A stretch of 64,000 bases of DNA from an uncultured cyanobacterium (lineage in GTDB: Bacteria; Cyanobacteriota; Cyanobacteriia; Cyanobacteriales; FACHB-T130). Of this stretch, positions 9,995-18,669 are shown piece by piece. The stretch lies in NCBI GenBank assembly GCA_936920195.1, contig CAKZHE010000073.1, positions 1 through 64,000 of the forward strand, read 5' to 3'. Positions within the stretch are counted from its first letter, which is position 1; the number at the start of each line of letters is the position of its first letter. Below the pieces are notes generated by a model. The model had not been told where the DNA came from and made no database searches. It saw only the letters and a program-made list of their open reading frames with translations. A program made the translations under genes and the position numbers.

Positions 9995-10720
9995 CTACTT
10001 CTCGATGGTCACGATCGCCACCGTGATATTATCTCTACCACCCTTTTCCTTAGCCCCTTTAATTAGTTCGGCGGCGGCTTTTTCGTCCCCTGGATGAGAG
10101 AGCAAACAAGCCGCAATCAGGGAGTCAGAGAGTTCTTCAGTCAAACCATCACTGCACAATAGCAGGCGATCGCCCGCTTGCACATCAAAAGTTTGGATAT
10201 CCATTTGGCGCAGATCCTTTCTGCCCAAACACTGGGATAAAACGTGCCGCCAAGGATGGGCGCGGGCTTGTTCGGGAGTCATATCCCCTGCCTTCATCGC
10301 CCGGGCTACCCAGGTGTGATCCTCAGTAATTTGCTTCAAAACATCGTCCCGCAGTCGATAGAGGCGGGAGTCACCAATGTGGGCGCACCAAGACTTTCCT
10401 TGGCGGAACATCACAATTACCGCCGTTGTTCCCATATCAGAACGTTCGGGATGCTCGGCTTGGTCCTGGAGAATAGCCTCATTAGCCTTCTCTAGCGCCT
10501 TTTCCAATAACACCTGAGAAGGTTCAGACGAGTCCCAATTTTCGCCTAAATATTTTTGGATCGCCTGGGTAGCAAGTTGGCTAGCTTCCTGACCCCCAGC
10601 GTGTCCGCCCATACCATCGGCCACGATAAAAAATCGGCCTTCTGGGTCAATATAGTAGTCATCTTGGTTAACGGAACGGACTAATCCGGGATCGGTGAGG
10701 CCCGTGGAGCGAGGTCTCAT
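9995..10720 (-). CDS. PP2C-family serine/threonine phosphatase
   Basis: A 241-residue single-domain PPM/PP2C phosphatase (bacterial Stp1/PphA type), metal-dependent and cytosolic. The metal-binding motifs are in order: RSVNQDDYY near the N-terminus, VADGMGGHAGG, GTTAVIVM, HIGDSRLYRL, LLCSDGLTEEL and GGRDNITVAIV. I chose the ATG at 10720 because the family consensus (GLTDPGLVRSVNQD) begins a few residues later. A TTG 14 codons upstream is possible but would add an unconserved extension. It lies 64 bases downstream of the UbiB-like kinase gene on the same strand, so it is probably the last gene of that leftward run. Its substrates cannot be told from sequence. Confidence 0.9.
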   Translation of the reverse strand: MRPRSTGLTDPGLVRSVNQDDYYIDPEGRFFIVADGMGGHAGGQEASQLATQAIQKYLGENWDSSEPSQVLLEKALEKANEAILQDQAEHPERSDMGTTAVIVMFRQGKSWCAHIGDSRLYRLRDDVLKQITEDHTWVARAMKAGDMTPEQARAHPWRHVLSQCLGRKDLRQMDIQTFDVQAGDRLLLCSDGLTEELSDSLIAACLLSHPGDEKAAAELIKGAKEKGGRDNITVAIVTIEK

Positions 10721-10784
10721 AGATTCTCTACTTATCTCAAAAATTTTATAACGGTCAATCAATTTTGGTCGGGGGATTCTACGG

Positions 10785-12590
10785 TTAAAGCATCCGATCG
10801 AATCGGTCGAGGCGCATTAATATGCGGATCAGAATTACTGCCATTCCAGCGGCTACCAACATCACTGCTAGGGCGAGCCAAAAATATTGACTGACAAAGA
10901 GGATAGTAGCAGACAAAGTGAAAGCACTAATGAGTAAAGTATAGTTCGTTGACAGCTGAATGGTACTGATTCGCCGCAAAGCTCTATCTGTTTCCGTAGA
11001 CCGCACCCGCACCCGCAGGTCGCCCCGCTCTAACTTCTCAATCGTATCCTCAATCCGGCGCGGTAAACCAAGAGCGGTACTACTAACTTGAGCCGCTTGC
11101 CGTCCTAATTCGCTCAGGAAGGTACTGGTATCAGAACCATTGCTATTCGCCATAAGTTCCATTGCAAAAGGTTTTGCAACCTCCATAAAGTTAAATTCCG
11201 GGTCTAAACCCTTGCCCACGCCCTCTAAAGTTGAGAATGCCCGCATCACAAAAGTGAAAGTGGCGGGGAACCGAAACGGCTGGTCGTAGGCAATCTCGTA
11301 GAGGTCATCGCTGATTTGACTGACTGACTGTTTTTCAAAGGGTTTGTCCATGAAGTTATCCAGCATATACTGAATTGAACGACGGACTGGTCCCATATCT
11401 TCCATCGGGGCGATCGCACCTAATTCAATCAACGAGGCTACCACGCGATCGGCATCTTTTTGGGCAATCCCAAACAGTGTTTCCATCAACTGTTCTCGGA
11501 GTCCGGTTTTAATTTGCCCCATCATGCCGAAATCATAGAAGATTAAATACCCTTCGGGACTGACGGCAATATTTCCGGGATGGGGGTCAGCATGGAAGAA
11601 GCCATCATTCAGCAGTTGCTGTAAATAGGCTTGAGCGCCTAGGCGAGCCACTTCTTTGCGGTCGATACCTGCCGCTTCCAAGGCTTCATAATGGCTGATT
11701 TTAATTCCGGGGAGATATTCCAGGGTGAGGACGCGGGGAGAGGTGTAGCGCCAATAGACGCGGGGAACCTTTGCCCAAGTAGCACTGCGAAAGTTGCGCC
11801 GGAAGGTATCGGCATTGCGCCCTTCATTGAGATAATCAATTTCTTCCCAGAGAATCCGGCAGCATTCGGCATAAATGCCCAGCCAATCCCGATTGCGCCC
11901 CCAGCTAGGATGCCGCTGGAAGTAGTAGGCAATGCCCTTGAGAATTTCTAGATCGATGGTAAATAGTTTGCGAAGTCCTGGACGCTGGACTTTGACTACT
12001 ACTTCTTCGCCGTTATGCAATTGGGCTTTGTGGACTTGGCCTAAGCTGGCAGCGGCGAGGGGGATGGGGTCAAAACTGCGATAGAGTTCCGGAACTGTCT
12101 TCGCCACATCCTGCCGAATGATGGTTTCTACTTGTTCGTAGCTAAAGGCAGGTACGCGGTCTTGCAGTTTGGACAATTCCTCTACATATTCGGAGGGAAA
12201 TAAATCGGCTCTGGTAGAAAATAGCTGCCCTAATTTGATGAATGTGGGGCCTAAATCTAGGAAAGAATCCCGAATCCAGATGGCTTGTTGCTTTCGACGG
12301 GCGGCTAATTTAGTATCTGTAAAACCACCCCAATAGCTCCAATGCTTACTATCCAGCCACAGGCCAAAGAGTAAGGTGAGAACAAAAGCCCAAATGTCAA
12401 TGAAGCGGCGCTGGCGCGAGTAGTTTTCCCGATTCCACCTATAAGATTTTTCTTGATAGGTTTTGCCAAAAGGATTAAGCCAAGATTTTCCTTTGGAGAA
12501 GACTTCGCCAGCACCAAGGATGGGGGAAACTTGAGACCGACGGCCGATAGGTTGCTTGGGCATAGCTTCGTCGTTAGGAAGGGCAGTCAC
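10785..12590 (-). CDS. AarF/ABC1/UbiB family atypical kinase
   Basis: A 601-residue ABC1-family protein. The UbiB signature KxGQ is present (FIKLGQLFSTRADLFP), followed by an Ala-rich loop AAASLGQVHKAQ, VVKVQRPGL with the conserved lysine, HADPHPGNIAV (catalytic loop) and YDFGMMG (metal site). Two hydrophobic helices near 555-595 anchor the C-terminus to a membrane. In cyanobacteria and plastids such proteins are linked to prenylquinone metabolism and plastoglobule-like functions; the exact role is inferred. The GTG at 12590 is used here; an ATG nine codons later is equally possible. It sits 56 bases after a small conserved gene on the same strand. Confidence 0.9.
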   Translation of the reverse strand: MTALPNDEAMPKQPIGRRSQVSPILGAGEVFSKGKSWLNPFGKTYQEKSYRWNRENYSRQRRFIDIWAFVLTLLFGLWLDSKHWSYWGGFTDTKLAARRKQQAIWIRDSFLDLGPTFIKLGQLFSTRADLFPSEYVEELSKLQDRVPAFSYEQVETIIRQDVAKTVPELYRSFDPIPLAAASLGQVHKAQLHNGEEVVVKVQRPGLRKLFTIDLEILKGIAYYFQRHPSWGRNRDWLGIYAECCRILWEEIDYLNEGRNADTFRRNFRSATWAKVPRVYWRYTSPRVLTLEYLPGIKISHYEALEAAGIDRKEVARLGAQAYLQQLLNDGFFHADPHPGNIAVSPEGYLIFYDFGMMGQIKTGLREQLMETLFGIAQKDADRVVASLIELGAIAPMEDMGPVRRSIQYMLDNFMDKPFEKQSVSQISDDLYEIAYDQPFRFPATFTFVMRAFSTLEGVGKGLDPEFNFMEVAKPFAMELMANSNGSDTSTFLSELGRQAAQVSSTALGLPRRIEDTIEKLERGDLRVRVRSTETDRALRRISTIQLSTNYTLLISAFTLSATILFVSQYFWLALAVMLVAAGMAVILIRILMRLDRFDRML

Positions 12591-12646
12591 TCGTATTGCG
12601 ATAATTTAGGTTTTTGAGGAAATTTCAACAAATAGATTTTTGGTGG

Positions 12647-12973
12647 CTAGGAAGGCAAGCGGGTACGGTAGCGTTGCAGTTCGGCTCGCAATTGGGCAAT
12701 TTCGGCTCGCAGGTCATCAATGGTGGCTTGCAGGTCGACGGGTGGGGAATTGGCGGCATTGCTGGCTGGGGTTCTCCCCTGGGTGGCTAATTCTAATTCC
12801 CGTTCGGCGATCGCGATCGCTTGTTCGGTAAATTTTCGCCACCGCTCCCGCTGTTCGGCATCAAATTTCCCTAGGTCGCTCAAGGCATTGGTAACGGAGG
12901 TTTCGATTTGCTGATTGACTGCCTCTGCCAAGGCTCTGCCAACAAAAAAGGCATGAACTACGGGATTAGCCAT
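12647..12973 (-). CDS. small conserved cyanobacterial protein (DUF6825-like)
   Basis: A 108-residue soluble protein starting MANPVVHAFFVGRALAEAV, followed by a helical segment (LSDLGKFDAEQRERWRKFTE) and a C-terminal coiled coil (IDDLRAEIAQLRAELQ). I recall this N-terminal pattern from a widespread cyanobacterial family annotated as DUF6825; that assignment is from memory and uncertain. The ATG at 12973 matches the family-like start; an upstream in-frame ATG would add 14 unconserved residues. It lies between the ABC transporter and the UbiB-like kinase, all on one strand with short gaps. Function unknown. Confidence 0.75.
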   Translation of the reverse strand: MANPVVHAFFVGRALAEAVNQQIETSVTNALSDLGKFDAEQRERWRKFTEQAIAIAERELELATQGRTPASNAANSPPVDLQATIDDLRAEIAQLRAELQRYRTRLPS

Positions 12974-13041
12974 AAAAACACTATTTCTTTGAGCATCCGT
13001 CATAAATTTTAACACTACTCCCAGCTTTTAGCGGGGAAATC

Positions 13042-14814
13042 TTAGCGCAAAAGTTCTTCTAGCTGTTGTTGATTCCAGAGGAAGCGGTACAGTCCTTCTG
13101 GTTGGATTAGTTCGGTATGGGTTCCCGATTGGATAATTTGACCCTTTTCCATCACAAAAATCCGGTCAGCGGTGGCGGCGGCGGATAATTGGTGGGAGAT
13201 GAAGATGACTGTGCGGGGGGTGCTAGGGCGATCGCTCTTGATTCTGGACTGCCGGAGATTTGCCAAAATATCGGTGGCAGTTTGGTTATCTACGCTCGAT
13301 AGGGCATCATCCAAAATTAAAATGGGGGCATCCAGCATTAAGGCTCTGGCAAGGGCTGTCCGCTGCCGCTGTCCCCCGGAGAGGGTGATACCGCGTTCGC
13401 CTACAATGGTTTCGTATTGTTGGGGAAAGTTGAGAATTTCCGCCGCAATCTGAGCTTGTTGGGCGGCAGTTTCAATCTTAACTAGGCTGGCAGTGGGATT
13501 GCCGTAGGAGATATTATTTTTGATGCTGGTGCTAAATAGAAAGCTGTCCTGGGGGACGTAGGCGATCGCGCCCCGCAAATCATCTAATTTGACCTGAGTC
13601 AAGTCATAACCGTCTACAAATAGCTGCTGGGGGGCAATGTCGAGCAATCTGGGCAAGGCATTGGCTAGGGTGGATTTGCCCGAACCAATGGCTCCCACAA
13701 TTGCCACCATTTCCCCCGGCATAATGGTAAAATTCAGGTTGTTTAAAGCTGGTTTGCTAGCTTCGGGGTAAGTATAGGTCAAATTTTGGGCGCTGATTTT
13801 TCCACTGATGGGTAGGGGCAAAGGAATGGCGGCTGGTTGGTCTTGAATTTTTGGTTCAACGGTAAAAATCGATTCAATCCGATCGATACTGACTTCCCCC
13901 CGTTGATAAGCGCTGATGGTAAAACCGAGGAGAGCGGTGGGAAAAACCAAGCGCTCGGAAAATAGGATTAGCGCCAGAAAGCCCCCAATGGTAATTTCTT
14001 GGCGAGCGATCGCTCCTGTGCCAAAAGTCAGCAAAACCAATAAACTAATATATGCTAATCCTTCCACAATCGGAAATAGCATATTCCGAGTTTTCGCCAG
14101 ATCCAAGTTGGCATCTAACAGTTGTTGATTAACTTGCCGAAAAGCTTGGCGCTCGTTTTCCTCTTGGGCATAGATTTTGATCAATGCCATCCCGCTCATA
14201 TCTTCCTGAATCAATTCGCTCAAATCAGAAAGTTCTTCCTGGACAGTTTGTTGCTGAGTACGGAGGCGATCGCTAAACAGTTGCACAGCAATCAGCATCA
14301 CCGGATAAACTGCCAAAGCCATCAAACTCAGTTGCCAGTTAATTGAGATCATCACTGGCAAAGTCATGCTGTAGGCAAAGACAATATTTGCCAAACTTAA
14401 AACCGCAAATCCCAACAGCCGCCGAATATTGTCTAAGTCGCTGGTGGCACGATTAATTAAATCTCCCGCCGTATTCACCTGAAAATAGGATTGTTCCAAC
14501 TTCAGCAAGTGCTGAAAAATCCTTTGTTTTAGGTCAAATTCTACCTGTCTACCCACCCCAAACAACAAAATCCGGGAAGACATCCGAATCCCCCACATAA
14601 TTGAGCAGAGCAGGAAAACCAGCAAGACGAAACGAGCGACTTGTTCCAAGCTGCCAGAGGTTTGCTGACGCAGTTCATCAATGCCATCCCGAATCAGCAG
14701 GGGAATATAAACACCCAAGCCATTGACTACCAGTAGCGCTAAAATACCTAATGAGACGTTTTTCCAGTGAGGGCGCAAATAAGCGCCAAGTTTTCGCAGT
14801 CGAGAGTTAGCCAT
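13042..14814 (-). CDS. ABC transporter, fused permease and ATPase (MsbA/MdlB type)
   Basis: A 590-residue half-transporter that should work as a homodimer in the cytoplasmic membrane, exporting lipid or another hydrophobic substrate. Residues 1-300 hold six membrane helices of the exporter type, including the QSYFQVNTAGDLINRATSD coupling region. The ATPase domain (about 335-585) has Walker A GAIGSGKST, signature LSGGQRQRTALA, Walker B ILILDDALSSVD and the H-loop FISHQLS. The substrate cannot be deduced. It is the first gene of a leftward run that continues with the small conserved protein, the UbiB kinase and the PP2C gene. ATG start well supported. Confidence 0.92.
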   Translation of the reverse strand: MANSRLRKLGAYLRPHWKNVSLGILALLVVNGLGVYIPLLIRDGIDELRQQTSGSLEQVARFVLLVFLLCSIMWGIRMSSRILLFGVGRQVEFDLKQRIFQHLLKLEQSYFQVNTAGDLINRATSDLDNIRRLLGFAVLSLANIVFAYSMTLPVMISINWQLSLMALAVYPVMLIAVQLFSDRLRTQQQTVQEELSDLSELIQEDMSGMALIKIYAQEENERQAFRQVNQQLLDANLDLAKTRNMLFPIVEGLAYISLLVLLTFGTGAIARQEITIGGFLALILFSERLVFPTALLGFTISAYQRGEVSIDRIESIFTVEPKIQDQPAAIPLPLPISGKISAQNLTYTYPEASKPALNNLNFTIMPGEMVAIVGAIGSGKSTLANALPRLLDIAPQQLFVDGYDLTQVKLDDLRGAIAYVPQDSFLFSTSIKNNISYGNPTASLVKIETAAQQAQIAAEILNFPQQYETIVGERGITLSGGQRQRTALARALMLDAPILILDDALSSVDNQTATDILANLRQSRIKSDRPSTPRTVIFISHQLSAAATADRIFVMEKGQIIQSGTHTELIQPEGLYRFLWNQQQLEELLR

Positions 14815-15138
14815 AATTAATTGGGGAGCTTAGAGGACATTTCAGATATTTTTGGGCAGCCAAAGGGTTTGTTGGTATATTTGTAAGTATTAGGGACGAT
14901 TTATAAGACAAGCCTGGGAGATTGAAAACGAGCGCGTCTATGCCTACGGCAGGCTACGCCAATAGACCTGAGATGAAAAGCAACTCAAAGGGATGGGCAA
15001 TCCCAAAGTAACGCTAATGGACTAGAAACCTCTACTCCTCTTGGCGAAAGCCTGGTAGAGCAAGTGTCTAGGTTGAAGTTAGAATCTCAGTGTCTTCAGA
15101 CCTGAGAGTGTCAATCAGTTTATCAGTTTAGGGACTCA
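14815..15138. other. divergent gap between the ABC transporter gene and xisH
   Basis: A 324-base region between divergent genes with no supported coding sequence. It contains a short palindromic stretch (TGCCTACGGCAGGCTACGCC near 14941) of a kind repeated in cyanobacterial gaps. Promoters for both flanking units should be here, but I cannot pick them out. Confidence 0.55.
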
Positions 15139-15552
15139 ATGGCTAAGGATGTTTTTCATGCTGCGGTGAGGAAGGGTTTAGAAAAGGAGGGTTGGGTTAT
15201 TACTGAAGATCCTCTGGAAATTGAAATTGGCGGCGTTGAAATGTATATTGATTTGGGTGCAGAGAAACTATTGGCAGCCGAGAAAGCTGGAGAAAAAATA
15301 GCAGTTGAGATTAAAAGTTTCCTGGGAACATCAAACATTTATATGTTTCATACAGCAGTGGGGCAATTTTTTAACTATCGCTTGGCATTACAAGAACAGG
15401 AAGCTGAACGAGTCTTGTATCTAGCGGTTCCCGTGGGAACTTATCGCGATTTCTTTTATAAACAGTTTATCCAACTGGTAATTCAGCGTTCCGAACTAAA
15501 ACTTATCGTTTACGATCCAGTCAATGAGGTAATTGTAGAATGGAAAAAATAG
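15139..15552 (+). CDS. xisH: XisH family protein
   Basis: A 137-residue protein matching XisH along its length (MAKDVFHAAVRKGLEKEGW at the start). XisH and XisI were found as accessory factors for excision of the Anabaena fdxN element, yet homologues occur widely without such elements. The sequence shows a PD-(D/E)xK nuclease-like core: D38 in MYIDLGAEK and E57/K59 in AVEIKSF. It overlaps xisI by 13 bases, so the two are translationally coupled. No xisF-type recombinase lies nearby, so a role in excision here is not supported; a toxin-antitoxin or defence-like role is speculation. Confidence 0.92.
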   Translation: MAKDVFHAAVRKGLEKEGWVITEDPLEIEIGGVEMYIDLGAEKLLAAEKAGEKIAVEIKSFLGTSNIYMFHTAVGQFFNYRLALQEQEAERVLYLAVPVGTYRDFFYKQFIQLVIQRSELKLIVYDPVNEVIVEWKK

Positions 15553-15875
15553 CCCAGTATCGAATTTATGTACAACAGGTATTAACCGAATATGCCCAGC
15601 AATGGTCGCCAAAGTCTGAAATAGATAGACAATTGATTTTTGATACCAATCATGACCATTATCAGTTAGTTTATGCTGGGTGGAAAAATCGACGGCGGCA
15701 GTATGGCTGCGTGGTACATCTAGATATTAAAGGGGAGAAAATTTGGATACAACATGATGGTACGGAGGTTGGAATTGCGGATGAGTTGGTCAAGTTGGGA
15801 GTGCCAAAGTCAGATATTGTTTTGGCATTTCACGAACCTTTAGTTAGGCAATATACGGGGTTTGCTGTTGGTTAG
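15540..15875 (+). CDS. xisI: XisI family protein
   Basis: A 111-residue partner of XisH, recognised from the family pattern MEKIAQYRIYVQQVLTEYAQ, then FDTNHDHYQLVYAGW, VHLDIKGEKIWIQHDGTE and IVLAFHEPLVRQYTGFAVG. Its start codon lies inside the last codons of xisH (ATGGAAAAAATAG shared in two frames). XisI is a small soluble alpha/beta protein of unknown biochemical activity, usually found only with XisH. It converges on the YdcF-like gene 13 bases away. Confidence 0.92.
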   Translation: MEKIAQYRIYVQQVLTEYAQQWSPKSEIDRQLIFDTNHDHYQLVYAGWKNRRRQYGCVVHLDIKGEKIWIQHDGTEVGIADELVKLGVPKSDIVLAFHEPLVRQYTGFAVG

Positions 15876-15888
15876 CGGTAAGTTCTGA

Positions 15889-16977
15889 CTAAACAACTTT
15901 CACATCTAGCCAACCGCGCAAAAAATAATAAATTGTGGTTAAATATTCATCCCAGATGCGAGAGCAGATCAAAAGAGCTTCGGGATTGGGAACAAAACTT
16001 TCGGCTCTGATGCGGGGTTTGGGGATGGCATCCTGTTGAATGGTATAAAAATCTGTTGGTCGAGCTAGGACTTTGATTTTCAAATGCTCAAAGGTCATTT
16101 GAGCGCGGCGCATATTAATCGCAGAAGCGATCAGTAGAACGCGATCGCCTAATCTTTCTTTGGTTAAAGTTGCTCGGACTTCTTCCCCACAATTATAAAC
16201 ATCATTACCCCTAGGTTCAACCATAATTTTGCTAGTTGTAACTCTCATTTTTGACAATACTTTAGCAATATCATAGCCTTCAATTGTACTATTACGGTCA
16301 TCTAGATTGATTTCTAAATCTGGCCTATACCCAGCGCAAACAATTATGAGAGGATCATTTTTTAAGTTTAACTGGTCTTGATAAACTTGGGCGGTATAAA
16401 GCAGGCGATCGCCCAGTTCAGTTAATTGGATTTGCATTCGTGGGGGTAAACCCGCCTTAGTTGTCCCTTGGCCTAAAACAACAATTGCTCCCGCTGTTTG
16501 TGCTGTTTGTACTGTTTGAACAGGGCATTTATCGGTACAAACTTCTTGGCGAATTCTCTCAGCGTTGATGATCTCTGCTTCAGCTTGCTCTGCCAGCTTG
16601 TCTACTAAAAAAGGTGTACTGCACAACCACAAAATCAATAGAGCCGTAAATGATAAGTTTTTGACAGTTCGGCGCGATGCTTCTCTCTTTTTATATTCCT
16701 TGTCCTCTGATGCTGATATCTTTTGGATTGCATTGGAGAAAGCCATAATTAACAACACCAAGACTAAACCAAAGGGCTTGATTGGTAGAGAAAGAATACT
16801 CCAAGCTGAAGCCGCAAAGGGATCGTTAGGAATAAAAAATGCCAGGACTATTAAAATAAATAGCAGGGCGCTGCCTAAAAATGCAAAGTAATCTTTAGGA
16901 ATCCATTGAGTTAATAAATTGTAGATAACTAGAACAACTAGCAGCCACAACAGTACCTGGGTCAGGAGAAAAAACAT
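15889..16977 (-). CDS. YdcF/SanA-like (DUF218) membrane protein
   Basis: A 362-residue protein. The N-terminal 125 residues contain about four hydrophobic helices. The C-terminal half is a DUF218 domain: AGAIVVLGQGTTKAG, LGDRLLYTAQVYQ, IIVCAGYRPD, then EGYDIAKVL, MVEPRGNDVYNCGEEVRA and RVLLIASAINMRRAQMTFE. DUF218 proteins such as YdcF, SanA and ElyC are envelope-related and of poorly known chemistry; ElyC has been tied to undecaprenyl-linked envelope synthesis. The domain is expected on the periplasmic side, judging from the preceding helices. ATG at 16977. Confidence 0.85.
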   Translation of the reverse strand: MFFLLTQVLLWLLVVLVIYNLLTQWIPKDYFAFLGSALLFILIVLAFFIPNDPFAASAWSILSLPIKPFGLVLVLLIMAFSNAIQKISASEDKEYKKREASRRTVKNLSFTALLILWLCSTPFLVDKLAEQAEAEIINAERIRQEVCTDKCPVQTVQTAQTAGAIVVLGQGTTKAGLPPRMQIQLTELGDRLLYTAQVYQDQLNLKNDPLIIVCAGYRPDLEINLDDRNSTIEGYDIAKVLSKMRVTTSKIMVEPRGNDVYNCGEEVRATLTKERLGDRVLLIASAINMRRAQMTFEHLKIKVLARPTDFYTIQQDAIPKPRIRAESFVPNPEALLICSRIWDEYLTTIYYFLRGWLDVKVV

Positions 16978-17147
16978 ATCAAGGGCATAGATAATATTGC
17001 GTAAGTCCTGATTAGCTTAAAGCAATCAAGAAGAAACGGGGTTATATTTTTCGTTAGAAGCAGATTTGGGGGCTTGGTTACAAGGAATTTCAGGATGAGG
17101 ATTAACAGGACTTGGACAATCATCTGGTTGTCTAAGTCCTGCGACAA

Positions 17148-18635
17148 CTATCGCTCTTTCAGGGCTGCTTTAATGGCTTGGGTAACTGTTTCAATTACGG
17201 TGACGCGGGCATAATATTTATCATTCGCTGGGATGATTTTCCAAGGTGCTGTGGGGGTACTGGTACGTTGAATAGCTTGATTTACTGCCACTTCATAAAA
17301 GGGAAGTTTCTCGCGATTGCGCCAGTCTTCGGCAGTTAATTTGTATTGTTTAAATGGGTCATTTTGCCGAGATTCAAATCTTTGTAGTTGTTCTTCGGGA
17401 CTAATATGCAGCCAGAATTTGACTAAAACGTAACCAGCGCTAGTTAGTTGGGATTCAAATTCGTTAATTTCTTGATAGGCGCGATGCCATTCAATTTCAC
17501 TGGCAAACCCTTCCACTCTTTCTACTAACACTCTTCCATACCAACTGCGGTCAAAAAGGCCGATAGTCCCAGCGGGGGGCAAGCGCCGCCAAAATCGCCA
17601 GAGGTAGTGATGGGCTTTTTCTTCGTCGGTGGGAGCGGCAAAGGGACGGACAAAATAACTCCGGGGGTCTAGGGCATCGGTAAGGCGTTTAATTACGCCT
17701 CCTTTCCCGGCGGCATCCCAGCCTTCAAAAACTACTAAAACGGGGATGTGATGCTTGTGGATGCTCATTTGCAGTTGCCGCAATTGCACTTGTTCGTGGC
17801 GCAGTTCCTGTTTGTATTCGGCAATTGATAAACTCAGGCGTAAGTCTACTTGAGCTAATAAATCCGGTTCGGCAGGACGAAGTTGTTCTTGGGCTGTGGC
17901 TGTGGGTGGGATAATCGCCAGATGTTGGCGGTCTAGGGCTTCGGTGAGGACGGCGGCCATTTGGGTAAGAACTTTGACCCTTGCCCAACGGTTGCAGTCG
18001 CTCTCAACTAGCGTCCAGGGGGCGGAACCTGTGCTAGTTTGGACTAACATTTCTTCGGCGATCGCTTTATATTGGCGATAGTGTTTGGCTTGCTGCCAGT
18101 CTTCCGGACGAACCCGCCAAGCTTCTAGGGGGTCATCGGCATATTTTTTCAACCGTTGTTTTAATTCCTGGCGGCTCAGATGGAGCCAAAATTTGGCGAT
18201 CGCTGTGCCATCATCAACTAATTGGCGCTCAAAGGCATTTATTTGTGCCATCACTCCGGGAATTTTGGCTTCTGGAGTCCGTTCAAATAATCGGTCTTCT
18301 AAAACGTGGGTGTACCAACTGTGGTAAAAGAAGCCAATTTTGCCCTGGGAAGGGAGTTTTTCCCAAAACCGCCACAAAAAGGGATATCTTTGTTCTTGCT
18401 CGCTGGGAGGCCAAATCGGATTGACAACGAACCCCCGCGGGTCCATGTAATTAATCATTTTTTTGACTAATGACCCTTTGCCTGCCGCTGCCCAACCTTC
18501 GAGGACAACAATCATGGGGAGTTTTTTCTCCCAGCAAGCCTTTTGCAGCGATCGCAGTTGCTGCATCAACTTTTCCATCTCAAACTGGTAAGTTGTTTTA
18601 TCTAGGGAAAGATCTAAATCGAGGGTGTCTAGCAT
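17148..18635 (-). CDS. pap: polyphosphate:AMP phosphotransferase (two-domain PPK2)
   Basis: A 495-residue protein made of two PPK2 domains, the architecture of class II PPK2/PAP enzymes that make ADP from AMP and polyphosphate. Walker A-like loops are EGWAAAGKGSLVKK (about 46-59) and EGWDAAGKGGVIKR (about 305-318). The second domain has the lid motif FDRSWYGRVLVERV. The first has the altered form FYHSWYTHVLEDRL, so the C-terminal half is probably the catalytic one, as in characterised two-domain enzymes. The start ATG lies back to back with galE; the two may share a divergent promoter region only a few tens of bases long. Confidence 0.88.
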   Translation of the reverse strand: MLDTLDLDLSLDKTTYQFEMEKLMQQLRSLQKACWEKKLPMIVVLEGWAAAGKGSLVKKMINYMDPRGFVVNPIWPPSEQEQRYPFLWRFWEKLPSQGKIGFFYHSWYTHVLEDRLFERTPEAKIPGVMAQINAFERQLVDDGTAIAKFWLHLSRQELKQRLKKYADDPLEAWRVRPEDWQQAKHYRQYKAIAEEMLVQTSTGSAPWTLVESDCNRWARVKVLTQMAAVLTEALDRQHLAIIPPTATAQEQLRPAEPDLLAQVDLRLSLSIAEYKQELRHEQVQLRQLQMSIHKHHIPVLVVFEGWDAAGKGGVIKRLTDALDPRSYFVRPFAAPTDEEKAHHYLWRFWRRLPPAGTIGLFDRSWYGRVLVERVEGFASEIEWHRAYQEINEFESQLTSAGYVLVKFWLHISPEEQLQRFESRQNDPFKQYKLTAEDWRNREKLPFYEVAVNQAIQRTSTPTAPWKIIPANDKYYARVTVIETVTQAIKAALKER

Positions 18636-18669
18636 TAGGATTTTAGATAGGAAATCAAAGGGTTATCAA

